Shown here in pieces: positions 44,179-52,814 of a DNA stretch of 64,000 bases. Source of the stretch: Paenibacillus sp. SY21-1 (GTDB lineage: Bacteria; Bacillota; Bacilli; Paenibacillales; Paenibacillaceae). A program made the translations under genes and the position numbers. Below the pieces are notes generated by a model. It saw nothing but the letters and a program-made list of their open reading frames with translations. It was not told the origin of the DNA and ran no database searches. The stretch covers positions 37,092 to 101,091 of the forward strand of contig NZ_STGF01000028.1 of assembly GCF_005222705.1 (NCBI RefSeq). Reading direction: 5' to 3'. How positions within the stretch are numbered: position 1 is the first letter of the stretch; each line of letters opens with the position of its first letter.

Positions 44179-44855
44179 CCTCCATTTATGAAAAGGTTCT
44201 TGGCGAGCGCTTCCGGCTGCTGCATCCTCGCATACAGCAGCGGTTCGGCTTCTGCAGCGAGGATCGGATCGCTTCTATCGGCTATGGCGAAATGCAGACG
44301 ATGTGGTACAACAAGCTTGCCGCCATGCCGCTTTATTTGGGGAGCCTTCGCCATATTATGTTTCCGCAGGGCGGACGGCAAATTCCATTTACGATCGAAA
44401 ACTATGCCTACCGCGACCGCTTTGGCCGCGAGACGGTAACATGGGTCAGGAAATTTCAATTTGCCCGTAAAGTGCAGCAGTTCGACGCGACGATGATTTT
44501 CAGCGAGCAACGCGCCCGCATTGTTGATTATTTGGGCAACAGGCAGCACCTTGCCGTCGATCTGGACATCGGGGCTGCGGATAACGGAGGCATTCTCATA
44601 CGATCGGGCGAACAGCGCTTTTACGAAGGGCTGCTGCAATTTCGTTGTCCTGCCAAGCTTACGGGAACGGCCGAAGTATGCGAATGGTATGAGGAGACCG
44701 ATGAACGCTTCCATATTCGGGTGGATGTGCAGAGCCCGTTGCTTGGCTCTGTGTTTCGCTATCAGGGCACATTTCAAGCGGATTACCGCACGGTGCCGGC
44801 AAGCTCGGCGATTCCCGTCGGCATCCGTCCGCTGCGGGAGGAGCGGAGAGAATAG
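44175..44855 (+). CDS. DUF4166-domain protein
   Basis: 226 residues, starting at the ATG that overlaps the previous stop. The segment MTSIYEKVLGERFRLLHPRI followed by a beta-rich region (FPQGGRQIPFTIENYAYRDRFGRETVTW) matches DUF4166 proteins, often found with epimerase/saccharopine-dehydrogenase-like or DoxX-like proteins. Cytoplasmic, no signal. Coupled to the SRPBCC-DoxX fusion. Confidence 0.82.
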   Translation: MTSIYEKVLGERFRLLHPRIQQRFGFCSEDRIASIGYGEMQTMWYNKLAAMPLYLGSLRHIMFPQGGRQIPFTIENYAYRDRFGRETVTWVRKFQFARKVQQFDATMIFSEQRARIVDYLGNRQHLAVDLDIGAADNGGILIRSGEQRFYEGLLQFRCPAKLTGTAEVCEWYEETDERFHIRVDVQSPLLGSVFRYQGTFQADYRTVPASSAIPVGIRPLREERRE

Positions 44856-44862
44856 CTTTCTT

Positions 44863-44892
44863 TTGTCAGCAGCTTGCCTGCCGTTGTATAAT
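44863..44892 (+). promoter_or_regulatory. Promoter of the radical SAM gene
   Basis: -35 TTGTCA at 44863-44868, an 18-bp spacer, -10 TATAAT at 44887-44892, 35 bp before the ATG. Confidence 0.6.
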
Positions 44893-44926
44893 AGGTTGTG
44901 ATTAACGGAAATGGAGCCTGGCACCC

Positions 44927-45802
44927 ATGAAAACATTCAAAAAGTTTTATATTGAAACGACGAGCATTTGCAATTTGTCCTGTACCTTTTGCCCACCGAC
45001 CCAACGGGCAAAAGGTTTCATTAGCGTGGAAGATTTTACGAAGACGCTCGACCAGATCAAGCCGCACACGGACCATATTTATTTTCACGTCAAGGGCGAG
45101 CCGCTTTTGCACCCGAAAATTGACGAGCTGCTCGACATAAGCGCCGAGAAGGGCTTTAAGGTGAACATTACGTCCAATGGAACGCTGATTAAAAAGAACA
45201 GATCGAAGCTGCTCGGAAAGCCCGCTCTGCGGCAAATTAATTTTTCGCTGCACAGCTTTGACGGGCATCCCGGCTCCAAGGACAAGGCCGGTTATTTGGC
45301 CGATATTCTGGAATTTGTGGAAGAGGCGGTTGCGCTCTCACCGCTCATCGTTTCCTTCCGGCTATGGAATCTTGAGATGGACAATGAGGTGAACTTGCAG
45401 CGGCACAAAAACCGCGAGCTTCTGGGCATGATCGAGCAGGCATTTGGCTTGGATTACCGCATCGAGGAGCATTTCAAGCCCGGCAAAGGGGTGAAAATTG
45501 CCGATCGCATTTATTTGAATCAAGATCCTGAGTTCAAATGGCCTGATCTCAACGAGCCGGAGGATGACGGGAAAGGCTTTTGTCACGCGCTGCGGAATCA
45601 GGCGGGGGTGCTGATTGACGGAACCGTCATTCCTTGCTGCCTGGACGGGGAGGGCGTGATCAATCTCGGCAACATCCATAACACGCATTTTTCCGACATC
45701 GTCGAGAACGAGCGGTCGACAAGACTTTATGAAGGCTTCTCTCGTCGCGAGGCGGTGGAGGAGCTGTGTCGAAAATGCGGGTATCGCCAACGTTTCGGCT
45801 GA
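44927..45802 (+). CDS. Radical SAM protein with SPASM-like C terminus
   Basis: 291 residues. The SAM [4Fe-4S] motif CxxxCxxC is C15, C19, C22 (TSICNLSCTFCPP). TSNGTLI follows as the SAM-binding strand. The C terminus has Cys-rich segments (FCHALRNQAGVLIDG, IPCCLDGEG, LCRKCGYRQ) like a short SPASM domain for auxiliary clusters. The peptide or small-molecule substrate is unknown, and no precursor peptide gene was seen nearby. Preceded by its own promoter. Confidence 0.85.
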   Translation: MKTFKKFYIETTSICNLSCTFCPPTQRAKGFISVEDFTKTLDQIKPHTDHIYFHVKGEPLLHPKIDELLDISAEKGFKVNITSNGTLIKKNRSKLLGKPALRQINFSLHSFDGHPGSKDKAGYLADILEFVEEAVALSPLIVSFRLWNLEMDNEVNLQRHKNRELLGMIEQAFGLDYRIEEHFKPGKGVKIADRIYLNQDPEFKWPDLNEPEDDGKGFCHALRNQAGVLIDGTVIPCCLDGEGVINLGNIHNTHFSDIVENERSTRLYEGFSRREAVEELCRKCGYRQRFG

Positions 45803-45827
45803 TGCATAATCGGTACCAATGGATCAT

Positions 45828-45880
45828 TTGATGATAGAGTGGGATTCGTGTATGATATTATCAGTTTGGCTCACTCTATC
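45828..45880 (+). promoter_or_regulatory. uppP promoter with overlapping inverted repeat (candidate operator)
   Basis: -35 TTGATG at 45828-45833, a 17-bp spacer, -10 TATGAT at 45851-45856. A 9-bp perfect inverted repeat flanks the -10: GATAGAGTG at 45833-45841 and CACTCTATC at 45872-45880. One arm lies in the spacer and the other near the expected transcript start, as for a repressor operator. Confidence 0.55.
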
Positions 45881-45907
45881 TTAATCATGTTGGGAGAATA
45901 ACGGCGC

Positions 45908-46762
45908 ATGAATTTGTTGTCACTCGATTTTTGGACGCTTGTTAAAGCGGTCATCCTTGGGCTTGTGGAAGGCCTGACGGAGTTTGCGCCCGTATCCTCT
46001 ACCGGACATATGGTCATCGTGGATGACATGTGGCTGCAAACGAAGGAATTTTTAACGGAACCAGTCGCAAATACGTTCAAAATTGTCATTCAGCTTGGCT
46101 CGATATTGGCGGTCGTCATCCTTTTCCGCAATCGATTTATTGAATTGTTAGGTTTGTCGGGCGGTAAGGCGAGTCAGGAAGGGCAGCCTGCTGCACGCAA
46201 ACGGCTCAAGCTGGCGCATGTATTCGTAGGGCTAATTCCTGCCGGCGTGTTGGGCCTTTTGTTCGAAGATTACATAGACGAGCATCTGTTCACCATTCGC
46301 ACGGTGCTGTTCGGCCTTATTATCGGCGCGGTGCTGATGATTCTGGCAGACCGCTTCAGACCGGCGACTCCGAAGGTAGAAACGGTCGATCAAATGACCT
46401 ACAAGCAAGCGCTATTTATCGGTCTGTTTCAATGTTTATCGCTGTGGCCGGGCTTTTCGCGTTCGGGCTCAACAATTTCGGGCGGCGTATGGCTGGGCAT
46501 GAGCCACCGCGCTGCGGCGGATTTTACCTTCATTATGGCGGTGCCGATCATGGCGGGGGCAAGCTTTCTTTCGCTGCTTAAGAAATGGGAGTATTTCACC
46601 CTGGATACGCTGCCGTTTTTTATCGTAGGTTTTATTAGCGCCTTCGTATTTGCCCTGCTATCGATTCGTTTCTTCCTGAAGATGATTAATAAAATCAAGC
46701 TGGTTCCATTTGCGATTTATCGCATTGTGCTGGCTGTTGTCATTTACTTTATTTATTTCTAA
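45908..46762 (+). CDS. uppP: Undecaprenyl-diphosphatase
   Basis: 284 residues, multiple membrane helices. The BacA/UppP motifs are EGLTEFAPVSSTGHMVI at about residue 19 and PGFSRSGSTISG near 183. It dephosphorylates undecaprenyl diphosphate at the membrane to recycle the lipid carrier of wall synthesis; overproduction in other bacteria gives bacitracin resistance. GGGAG lies upstream of the ATG. Monocistronic between the operator-like promoter and a terminator. Confidence 0.93.
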   Translation: MNLLSLDFWTLVKAVILGLVEGLTEFAPVSSTGHMVIVDDMWLQTKEFLTEPVANTFKIVIQLGSILAVVILFRNRFIELLGLSGGKASQEGQPAARKRLKLAHVFVGLIPAGVLGLLFEDYIDEHLFTIRTVLFGLIIGAVLMILADRFRPATPKVETVDQMTYKQALFIGLFQCLSLWPGFSRSGSTISGGVWLGMSHRAAADFTFIMAVPIMAGASFLSLLKKWEYFTLDTLPFFIVGFISAFVFALLSIRFFLKMINKIKLVPFAIYRIVLAVVIYFIYF

Positions 46763-46786
46763 GCACCTGCTGCCATAGCGCGCTGA

Positions 46787-46843
46787 AAAGCCCGGTTCGG
46801 CCCGGTTTCCTAAGATAAAGGAAGTCAGGTCGGACCGGGCTTT
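46787..46843. terminator. Bidirectional terminator between uppP and the ClC gene
   Basis: AAAGCCCGG (46787-46795) pairs with CCGGGCTTT (46835-46843), with further pairing inward. An A-run precedes and a T-run follows, between convergent genes. Confidence 0.75.
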
Positions 46844-46871
46844 ATTTGCGGCCGCAGGCCGGTAACGGCGC

Positions 46872-48089
46872 TTACTTCGGATCTCGTTTGAAAAAGGAGT
46901 AAGCGGCGGGCTTCTGGGCCTCATAAATGCCGCTGCGTCCCGAGAAAAGGAAGCTTAGCACGCAGCCGATAAACAAATAGACCGCACCTTCGGCGCCGAA
47001 TAATTCGATTCCCATTATAAAGCAGGCGATAGGCGTTTTGGCTGCGCCGCTGAATAGCGACACAAGCCCGATTGCCGCCAGCAACGGAATGGACGTATGA
47101 AGCAGGCCGCCGAGGGCGCTTCCGAGTGTTGCGCCAATGACAAAAAGCGGTGTCACCTCTCCTCCCTGGAAGCCCGCTCCAAGCGTCAGCGACGTAAACA
47201 GCGTTTTGAACAGGAACGCAAGCGGGGAGACAGCCTCCTCAAAGGATTGCTGCAGCAGCGGCAAACCGAGTCCTAAATAATCTCTGCTGCCAAGCAGATA
47301 GACTAATGCGATGAGAATGACTCCGCCGACAGCGCTGCGCAGCGGTGGGTAGCTGATCCGTTTGGCAAATTGGGCTTTCAATTGCTTGGTCAATGCGCTA
47401 AACAGCAGGGCGGCAAGTCCGAAGCAAATGGAGGCCAGCACGATTTTGGAAAGCAGCAGCGAGCTGACCGGCGGAATGTTGCCCATACTGTAATGAAGAT
47501 GCTCGATGCCCCAAGCGGTGGTGACGAGATGCCCCGTATAGCTGGCAACCAAGCAAGGCAAAAGCGCTTCATAGCTTACAAGCCCGATCGCCAGCACCTC
47601 GAGGCCGAACAGCGTGCCGGCCAGCGGCGTTCCGAATACGGAGCCGAATCCGGCGCTTATGCCGCACATCAGGATGATTTTTCGGTCGGCCTCGCCAAGC
47701 TTGAACAGCTTGCCGGTCGCTTCGGCCAAGCTTCCTCCCATCTGTACGGCAGTGCCCTCGCGCCCCGCCGATCCGCCAAAGAGATGGGTTGCGAGGGTGC
47801 CCAGCAGCACGAAGGGAGCCATGCGAAGCGGTATCGCGCCTTGGCCGGAATGAATTTGCTCAATAATCAGATTGTTGCCGCGGGCCGCTTCTTTCCCTGC
47901 CTTCATATACAGCCAGCTGATAGCGGCTCCGCCAAGCGGCAGCAGCCAAAGCAGCCAGGGATGATCCAGTCTCGCAGCTGTGGCCAGGTCAAGGCTGCCC
48001 AAAAATAAGGCGGATGCGGTGCCTGAAAGCGCGCCGACCACGCTGGCAAGCGCCGTCCATTTCAATAGAGCAGGTAGCATGGGGTTCAA
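46872..48089 (-). CDS. ClC-type chloride channel/transporter
   Basis: 405 residues, many membrane helices. The conserved GSAGREGTAVQMG (GxxGxEG with the gating Glu) lies near residue 110, and GFGSVFGTPLAG and GFQGGEVTPLFVIGATLG correspond to the other ion-pathway loops. The start is TTG at 48089 with AAGAGG about 9 bp upstream; ATG at 48080 is the alternative. Chloride channel or Cl-/H+ antiporter role is from the family; the YfeO-type subgroup is poorly studied. Confidence 0.88.
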   Translation of the reverse strand: MNPMLPALLKWTALASVVGALSGTASALFLGSLDLATAARLDHPWLLWLLPLGGAAISWLYMKAGKEAARGNNLIIEQIHSGQGAIPLRMAPFVLLGTLATHLFGGSAGREGTAVQMGGSLAEATGKLFKLGEADRKIILMCGISAGFGSVFGTPLAGTLFGLEVLAIGLVSYEALLPCLVASYTGHLVTTAWGIEHLHYSMGNIPPVSSLLLSKIVLASICFGLAALLFSALTKQLKAQFAKRISYPPLRSAVGGVILIALVYLLGSRDYLGLGLPLLQQSFEEAVSPLAFLFKTLFTSLTLGAGFQGGEVTPLFVIGATLGSALGGLLHTSIPLLAAIGLVSLFSGAAKTPIACFIMGIELFGAEGAVYLFIGCVLSFLFSGRSGIYEAQKPAAYSFFKRDPK

Positions 48090-48241
48090 CGTGAAGTGCC
48101 TCTTTTCAGTTGGTATGTATTCTCTACAGCTTATTATACAAAAAGTAAATGGCCGGGGTCTACGGAAGCGGCAAAGAGTGCCGATCAGGCACGAGACCTA
48201 GTTATTTTTACTTGAAAGCTGCATGCAAACGGCGGGATAAA

Positions 48242-48250
48242 TGGTATAAT
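48242..48250 (+). promoter_or_regulatory. Extended -10 promoter of the HD-GYP gene
   Basis: TGGTATAAT (TG-N-TATAAT) 64 bp before the chosen ATG; no convincing -35. The 173 bp upstream to the divergent ClC gene hold no other supported feature. Confidence 0.5.
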
Positions 48251-48313
48251 ATGAGATAGTTTATGCTGTACATAGGCAACTTGAACCATTTGCGACAGAA
48301 ATGGAGTCAGATT

Positions 48314-49378
48314 ATGAACGAGGAATCGCTGTTAAACGCCAATATTCTCATTGTAGATGACAAAGAGATCAACATCATGCTCATAACCAACATTTTAAGG
48401 CGGGCGGGTTTTCATCAGCTATTTTGCACGACGGACTCCAGTACGATCATTTCGTCGCTAATAGAAGTGAAGCCGGATATCGTTCTACTAGATTTGCATA
48501 TGCCCAGAGTGGACGGGATTGCTGCGCTCCGCCTCATCCGCGAGCATATTCCGCAAACCAACCTGCTCCCTGTGCTGATGCTGACCGCCGATGTTGATCC
48601 GGAAGCGAAGAAGCTCGCTTTTCAGAGCGGAGCAAATGATATTCTGATTAAGCCGTACGATCGGATGGAGGTCGTATTGCGCATACAAAATTTGTTGAGA
48701 ACGAGATTTCTGCAAGTCCAGCTGATGCAGCACAATGATTCTCTGGAGGAACGCGTCCGTGAACGCACGCTTGAGCTGCAGCAGGCCAAGCAAGAAATTT
48801 TAAAGCTGCTCGGCAAGGCTTCCGAATATCGCGACGATATGACCGGCCAGCATACGCAGCGGGTCGGCCGCCTGTCCGGGCTTATCGCGGAGCAGCTTGG
48901 CATCGAGCCGCGGCATGTGGAGCTCATACGGATGGCGGCGCCTTTGCATGACATTGGCAAAATCGGCATTCCCGACGAAATTCTGCTCAAGCCCGGCCGC
49001 TTTGAACCGCATGAGTTTGATCGAATGAAGCAGCATACGATGATTGGAGCAAGCATTCTGGAGGGCAGCTACTTTACGGTGCTTAAGCTCGCCGGCGTTA
49101 TCGCCCAGTTTCACCATGAGAAATGGGATGGCAGCGGTTATCCCTTTGGTCTTCAAGGCGTGGCTATTCCCATCGAGGCCCGTATCGTCGCTTTGGCGGA
49201 TTTCTACGATGCCTTGACCCATGAGCGACCGTATAAAAAAGCCTGGTCCCACCAGGAAGCGCTCGATGAAATCGTACGGCAAAGGGGGCTTCATTTCGAT
49301 CCGGCCATTGTGGATGTTTTTGTAGGACTGTATTGGACGGAACGCCTGGAGCTCAGCGAAGGAGAATTGCTTGCTTAA
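48314..49378 (+). CDS. Response regulator with HD-GYP phosphodiesterase domain
   Basis: 354 residues from the ATG at 48314 (ATGGAGTC upstream); a start 17 codons earlier has no ribosome site. The receiver domain (about 9-125) carries ILIVDDKEIN and phosphoacceptor Asp in IVLLDLHMP. A coiled-coil linker (LEERVRERTLELQQAKQEI) follows. The HD-GYP domain (about 180-340) has HTQRVGRLSG, APLHDIGKIGIPD and HHEKWDGSGYP. It probably degrades cyclic di-GMP when phosphorylated. No kinase gene is adjacent. Confidence 0.9.
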   Translation: MNEESLLNANILIVDDKEINIMLITNILRRAGFHQLFCTTDSSTIISSLIEVKPDIVLLDLHMPRVDGIAALRLIREHIPQTNLLPVLMLTADVDPEAKKLAFQSGANDILIKPYDRMEVVLRIQNLLRTRFLQVQLMQHNDSLEERVRERTLELQQAKQEILKLLGKASEYRDDMTGQHTQRVGRLSGLIAEQLGIEPRHVELIRMAAPLHDIGKIGIPDEILLKPGRFEPHEFDRMKQHTMIGASILEGSYFTVLKLAGVIAQFHHEKWDGSGYPFGLQGVAIPIEARIVALADFYDALTHERPYKKAWSHQEALDEIVRQRGLHFDPAIVDVFVGLYWTERLELSEGELLA

Positions 49379-49486
49379 TCAGCATAGCTGAATGATGAGC
49401 TTATCGGCCTTGATTTATAAATAAAATTAATAAATATTGTCGGATCTTGCAACATAGCTTTGGCAATTGAGCGATCTGTAACGACT

Positions 49487-49527
49487 AGATGCTACTTATC
49501 CGTTTGCGATAAGAGCGTCTTTTTTTT
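49487..49527 (+). terminator. Terminator upstream of the ectoine operon
   Basis: AGATGC-TA-CTTATC pairs with GATAAG-A-GCGTCT around CGTTTGC, followed by seven T. It ends the HD-GYP transcript 110 bp downstream of the stop. Confidence 0.75.
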
Positions 49528-49649
49528 GTTTAAATCAGCTGTTTCAAAATTATCAAAAAAACTTATATAACATACTTGAGCGGATGTGGATACCTTCATT
49601 TGGAACATGATATCGGAGGATATGGGCGGAATTGGATGAATGCCATGGG

Positions 49650-49714
49650 TGACCTCCGCTCTGCCAACGAGAGGTCATTATATGCGAAAATTTCACGCAA
49701 TTCTGGAAATGACC
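49650..49714 (+). promoter_or_regulatory. Overlapping inverted repeats in the leader of the ectoine operon
   Basis: Three copies of a TGACC core: TGACCTC (49650-49656), GAGGTCATT (49671-49679) and AATGACC (49708-49714). The middle copy can pair with either neighbour, giving two mutually exclusive 7-bp stems. The operon starts at 49777. I could not identify the promoter itself; -10-like AT-rich stretches occur at about 49564-49573. It could be an attenuator-like RNA or a set of protein operators. Confidence 0.45.
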
Positions 49715-49776
49715 AATGCGGCAGGTAATGTTAGCCTTATAGATGTTCCGAAAACAAGAGAGAGGATGTGGGGGAT

Positions 49777-50640
49777 GTGAACAAGGCTTTGGCATGCCTG
49801 ATGCTGCTGCCCATGCTTGCAGTAGCCGCATGCGGAAAAAGCGGTACCGAGCAACAAGATACGTTGGCGAAAGCAAAAGAGCAGGGGTACATAACCGTTG
49901 GATTTGCGAATGAACAGCCTTATGCGTACAAGGATGAAACGGGCAAGCTGACAGGCGAGGCCGTTGAGATTGCCAAGGTGATTATGGAGCGTCTTGGAAT
50001 CGATGAGGTACGGGGAGAGCTGACGGAATTCACCTCGCTCATTGCCGGCTTGCAGGCAGAGCGTTTCGATGCGATAACTGCAGGCATGTTTGTCAACGAG
50101 AACCGTTGCAAAGCCGTCCTTTTTGCCAATCCGGAATACAGCATCGGCGAAGCGCTGGCTGTTAAGGCAGGCAATCCGCTTGGACTTACGAGCTACCAAT
50201 CGATTGCAGACAATGGAGAAGCCAAGGTCGCGGTCATGGCCGGAGCTGTGGAAATCGATTATTTAAAGGCGATGGGGGTTAAGGAAAAGCAATTGCTGCA
50301 GGTTCCCGACCAGGATGCGGCCGTAAGCGCGCTTCAATCGGGGCGAGCAGATGCAATGACGATGACGGGTCCGGCTTTGCAGTCAAGGCTGGAGACGGCA
50401 GGCGACAGCTCGCTGGAGCGGGTCGAGAACTTTGAACAGCCGATAGTGGACGGCAAAGATGTGACTGGCTATGGTGCAACGGCATTTCGTCTGGCGGATA
50501 CCGCGTTTCAAGAGGCCTACAATGCAGAGCTGGAGAAAATGAAGGAATCGGGCGAGCTGCTGACCATTTTGCAGCAATTCGGCTTTACGGAGCAGGAGCT
50601 TCCTCAGGATGTAACGGCTGAACAGCTCTGCGGCGGATAA
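49777..50640 (+). CDS. ehuB: Ectoine/hydroxyectoine ABC importer, substrate-binding lipoprotein
   Basis: 287 residues from GTG 49777 (GAGAGGA upstream). Lipoprotein signal with lipobox VAAC. An SBP family-3 fold follows: GYITVGFANEQPYAYKDETGKLTGEAVEIAK and ITAGMFVNENRCKAV, the latter resembling EhuB. It captures ectoine outside the cell. Assignment rests on the family pattern and the adjacent ectABCD genes. The stop overlaps the next ATG (TAATG). Confidence 0.88.
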   Translation: MNKALACLMLLPMLAVAACGKSGTEQQDTLAKAKEQGYITVGFANEQPYAYKDETGKLTGEAVEIAKVIMERLGIDEVRGELTEFTSLIAGLQAERFDAITAGMFVNENRCKAVLFANPEYSIGEALAVKAGNPLGLTSYQSIADNGEAKVAVMAGAVEIDYLKAMGVKEKQLLQVPDQDAAVSALQSGRADAMTMTGPALQSRLETAGDSSLERVENFEQPIVDGKDVTGYGATAFRLADTAFQEAYNAELEKMKESGELLTILQQFGFTEQELPQDVTAEQLCGG

Positions 50641-51290
50641 TGAACGTTCCGATAGGGGACTGGTTGCCGCTGCTGCTGGACGGGACCCTCATAACCGTTC
50701 AGGTTGCTCTGCTATCAGCGGTCGTCTCGTTGCTCTTGTCCACTCTGGCGGGACTCGGGAGCTTATCCCGCTATAAGCTCCTTCGCGGAATATGCAAAAC
50801 GTATGTCGAGCTGTTCCGGGCTTCCTCTTTGCTCGTTTTGCTGTTCTGGCTCTATTTTGCCCTGCCGTTTCTGGATATCGAGTTATCCAAGCTAATGGCG
50901 GCGGTGCTCGCGATTGGATTAAATATCGGCGCTTATGGCGCGGAAATTGTGCGAAGCGCGATTGCGGCGGTGCCGGCCGGACAGCATGAGGCGAGCGTTG
51001 CTCTTAATTTGACGGGCAACCAGCGAATGCTCCGCATCATTTTGCCGCAGGCGGCAGGACGCATGGTTCCTCCGTTCGGCAATTTGATGATTGAGCTGCT
51101 CAAGGCGACTTCACTCGTTTATTTTATTACGTTAACGGATTTGACGTTTGAAGCGCTCGTGCTGCGCAACAATTATTACGCGTATACGCCATATATTTTT
51201 GGCTTGCTGCTTATAATCTATTTTCTATTATCTGCTTGTATTACGGTTGTCGCCCGCATGCTGGAACGCAAGCTGACGGCTTGGAGGTGA
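50640..51290 (+). CDS. ehuC: Ectoine ABC importer permease
   Basis: 216 residues, about five membrane helices, of the His/Glu/Gln/Arg-opine three-TM-plus permease type: LLLDGTLITVQVALLSAVVSLLLS and the EAA-like GQHEASVALNLTGNQRMLRIILPQA. It shares its first base with the ehuB stop. It forms a heterodimer with the next gene product. Confidence 0.9.
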   Translation: MNVPIGDWLPLLLDGTLITVQVALLSAVVSLLLSTLAGLGSLSRYKLLRGICKTYVELFRASSLLVLLFWLYFALPFLDIELSKLMAAVLAIGLNIGAYGAEIVRSAIAAVPAGQHEASVALNLTGNQRMLRIILPQAAGRMVPPFGNLMIELLKATSLVYFITLTDLTFEALVLRNNYYAYTPYIFGLLLIIYFLLSACITVVARMLERKLTAWR

Positions 51291-51298
51291 ACGCTGGC

Positions 51299-51982
51299 AT
51301 GTGGGATTGGGAATACGCGATAGAGCTTGTACCGAAATTTTCAAGCGCATTTCTTGTCACCTTGTGCGTAACGCTGGCCGGATTCGCGCTCGCCGTAGGC
51401 TTCGGCCTAGGATTTGCCCTGCTCGGCCGCTCGCGTTTTCGTTCCGTGCGCTGGACGATTCGCGCCATCGTTGAATTCATACGCAGCACCCCGCTGCTGG
51501 TACAAATCTTTTTCCTGTACTACAGCATTCCGATGCTGACCTCGTTTACGATGTCCGCATTTATGACCGGCGTGCTAGCGCTTGGCTTGCATTATGGCAC
51601 TTATCTGTCCGAAGTGTTTCGGTCGGGTATTGACGCCGTGCCCAAGGGCCAATGGGAAGCCGCAACTGCCCTGCATTTGACCCGGCGCAAAACATGGCTG
51701 TCCGTCATATTGCCGCAAGCGATACCGCCCGTTATTCCGATGATGGGCAATTATCTGATTGTCATTTTTAAGGAAACGCCGGCATTAATGGCCATTACGC
51801 TCGTTGAGCTGCTGCTTACTGCCAAGAACGAAGCGTCGGCAAGCTATCGGGTTTTCGAGCCGTATACGCTTGTAGGGATCATTTTTCTTGTTGTCAGCTT
51901 GCTCTTTTCATTCGGCGTACGTCGGCTGGAAAAAAAGCTTCATCTGATGCAAGGACAGAGCGAGAGGGGGACGAGAGCATGA
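51299..51982 (+). CDS. ehuD: Ectoine ABC importer permease
   Basis: 227 residues from the ATG at 51299 (MWDWEYAIELVPKFSSAFLVTL), which resembles EhuD starts; GGAGG is 11 bp upstream. GTG at 51287 overlapping the ehuC stop is the alternative. Polar amino-acid permease fold with the EAA loop KGQWEAATALHLTRRKTWLSVILPQA. The stop overlaps ehuA by four bases. Confidence 0.9.
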   Translation: MWDWEYAIELVPKFSSAFLVTLCVTLAGFALAVGFGLGFALLGRSRFRSVRWTIRAIVEFIRSTPLLVQIFFLYYSIPMLTSFTMSAFMTGVLALGLHYGTYLSEVFRSGIDAVPKGQWEAATALHLTRRKTWLSVILPQAIPPVIPMMGNYLIVIFKETPALMAITLVELLLTAKNEASASYRVFEPYTLVGIIFLVVSLLFSFGVRRLEKKLHLMQGQSERGTRA

Positions 51983-52767
51983 CGACGCTGGTCAAGGAGG
52001 AAGCCGAGCCAATCGTTCGGTATCAGACGGTGAAAAAAAGCTTTGGCGAGCTTGAAGTGATTAAAGGTGTGGATCTGGACATCTATCCGGGTGAAAAGAT
52101 TGCGTTAATCGGTCCGAGCGGCTCCGGTAAAACAACGCTTGGCCGTATGCTTATGACGCTTGAGGAGCCGTCCTCGGGCCGGATTCTGATTGGGGATGAG
52201 CCGCTGTGGCAAATGGAGTCAGGCGGTAAGCAGCTGCCGGCAAACGAAAAGCATTTGCAGAAAATGCGAGCGAAGGTCGGTATGGTGTTTCAGCATTTTA
52301 ATTTGTTTCCGCATATGTCCGTCCTAAGCAATGTAACGCTTGCCCCAAGATCAGTGCTGAAGCTGTCGAAGGAGGAAGCGGCGGAGCGGGCGCAAATTAT
52401 GCTTGCGAAGGTAGGGCTTGCCGATAAGCTGGAGATGTTTCCGGCGCAGCTGTCCGGCGGTCAAAAGCAGCGTGTCGCCATTGCCCGCGCGCTCGTGATG
52501 CAGCCTCAAATCATGGTGTTTGACGAGGTAACCTCTGCGCTTGATCCCGAGCTCGTCGGCGAGGTGCTGTCCGTCATCAAGGACATTGCCGAGGAGGGGG
52601 AAATGGCCATGCTGCTGATTACGCATGAAATGGAATTTGCCCGCGAGGTGGCGGATCGGGTCATTTTTGGCGCAGAGGGCCGGATCGTGGAGCAAGGGCC
52701 GCCTGAGCAGCTTTTTACGAATCCGCAAAGCGAGCGCCTTCAATCGTTTTTAAAACGTTTTTTGTAG
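51979..52767 (+). CDS. ehuA: Ectoine ABC importer ATPase
   Basis: 262 residues. Walker A GPSGSGKTT near residue 46, Q-loop in VFQHFNLFPH, signature LSGGQKQRVAIARAL, Walker B IMVFDEVTSALD and switch His in THEMEF. A polar amino-acid ATPase type, consistent with EhuA. ATGA overlap with ehuD. It ends the importer half of the operon, 47 bp before ectA. Confidence 0.9.
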   Translation: MTTLVKEEAEPIVRYQTVKKSFGELEVIKGVDLDIYPGEKIALIGPSGSGKTTLGRMLMTLEEPSSGRILIGDEPLWQMESGGKQLPANEKHLQKMRAKVGMVFQHFNLFPHMSVLSNVTLAPRSVLKLSKEEAAERAQIMLAKVGLADKLEMFPAQLSGGQKQRVAIARALVMQPQIMVFDEVTSALDPELVGEVLSVIKDIAEEGEMAMLLITHEMEFAREVADRVIFGAEGRIVEQGPPEQLFTNPQSERLQSFLKRFL

Positions 52768-52814
52768 CGTTGTGGAGATGGGGGAAGAAACAGAGGAGAG
52801 AAGGAGGTGGGCGG

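Noticed and set aside
43797..44936. 379-residue open frame on the minus strand
   Set aside because: Antisense to the SRPBCC-DoxX and DUF4166 genes, which are coupled and have ribosome sites.
49560..49776. c-di-AMP (ydaO-type) riboswitch in the ectoine leader
   Set aside because: The conserved core sequences of that class are not visible; only simple inverted repeats are supported.
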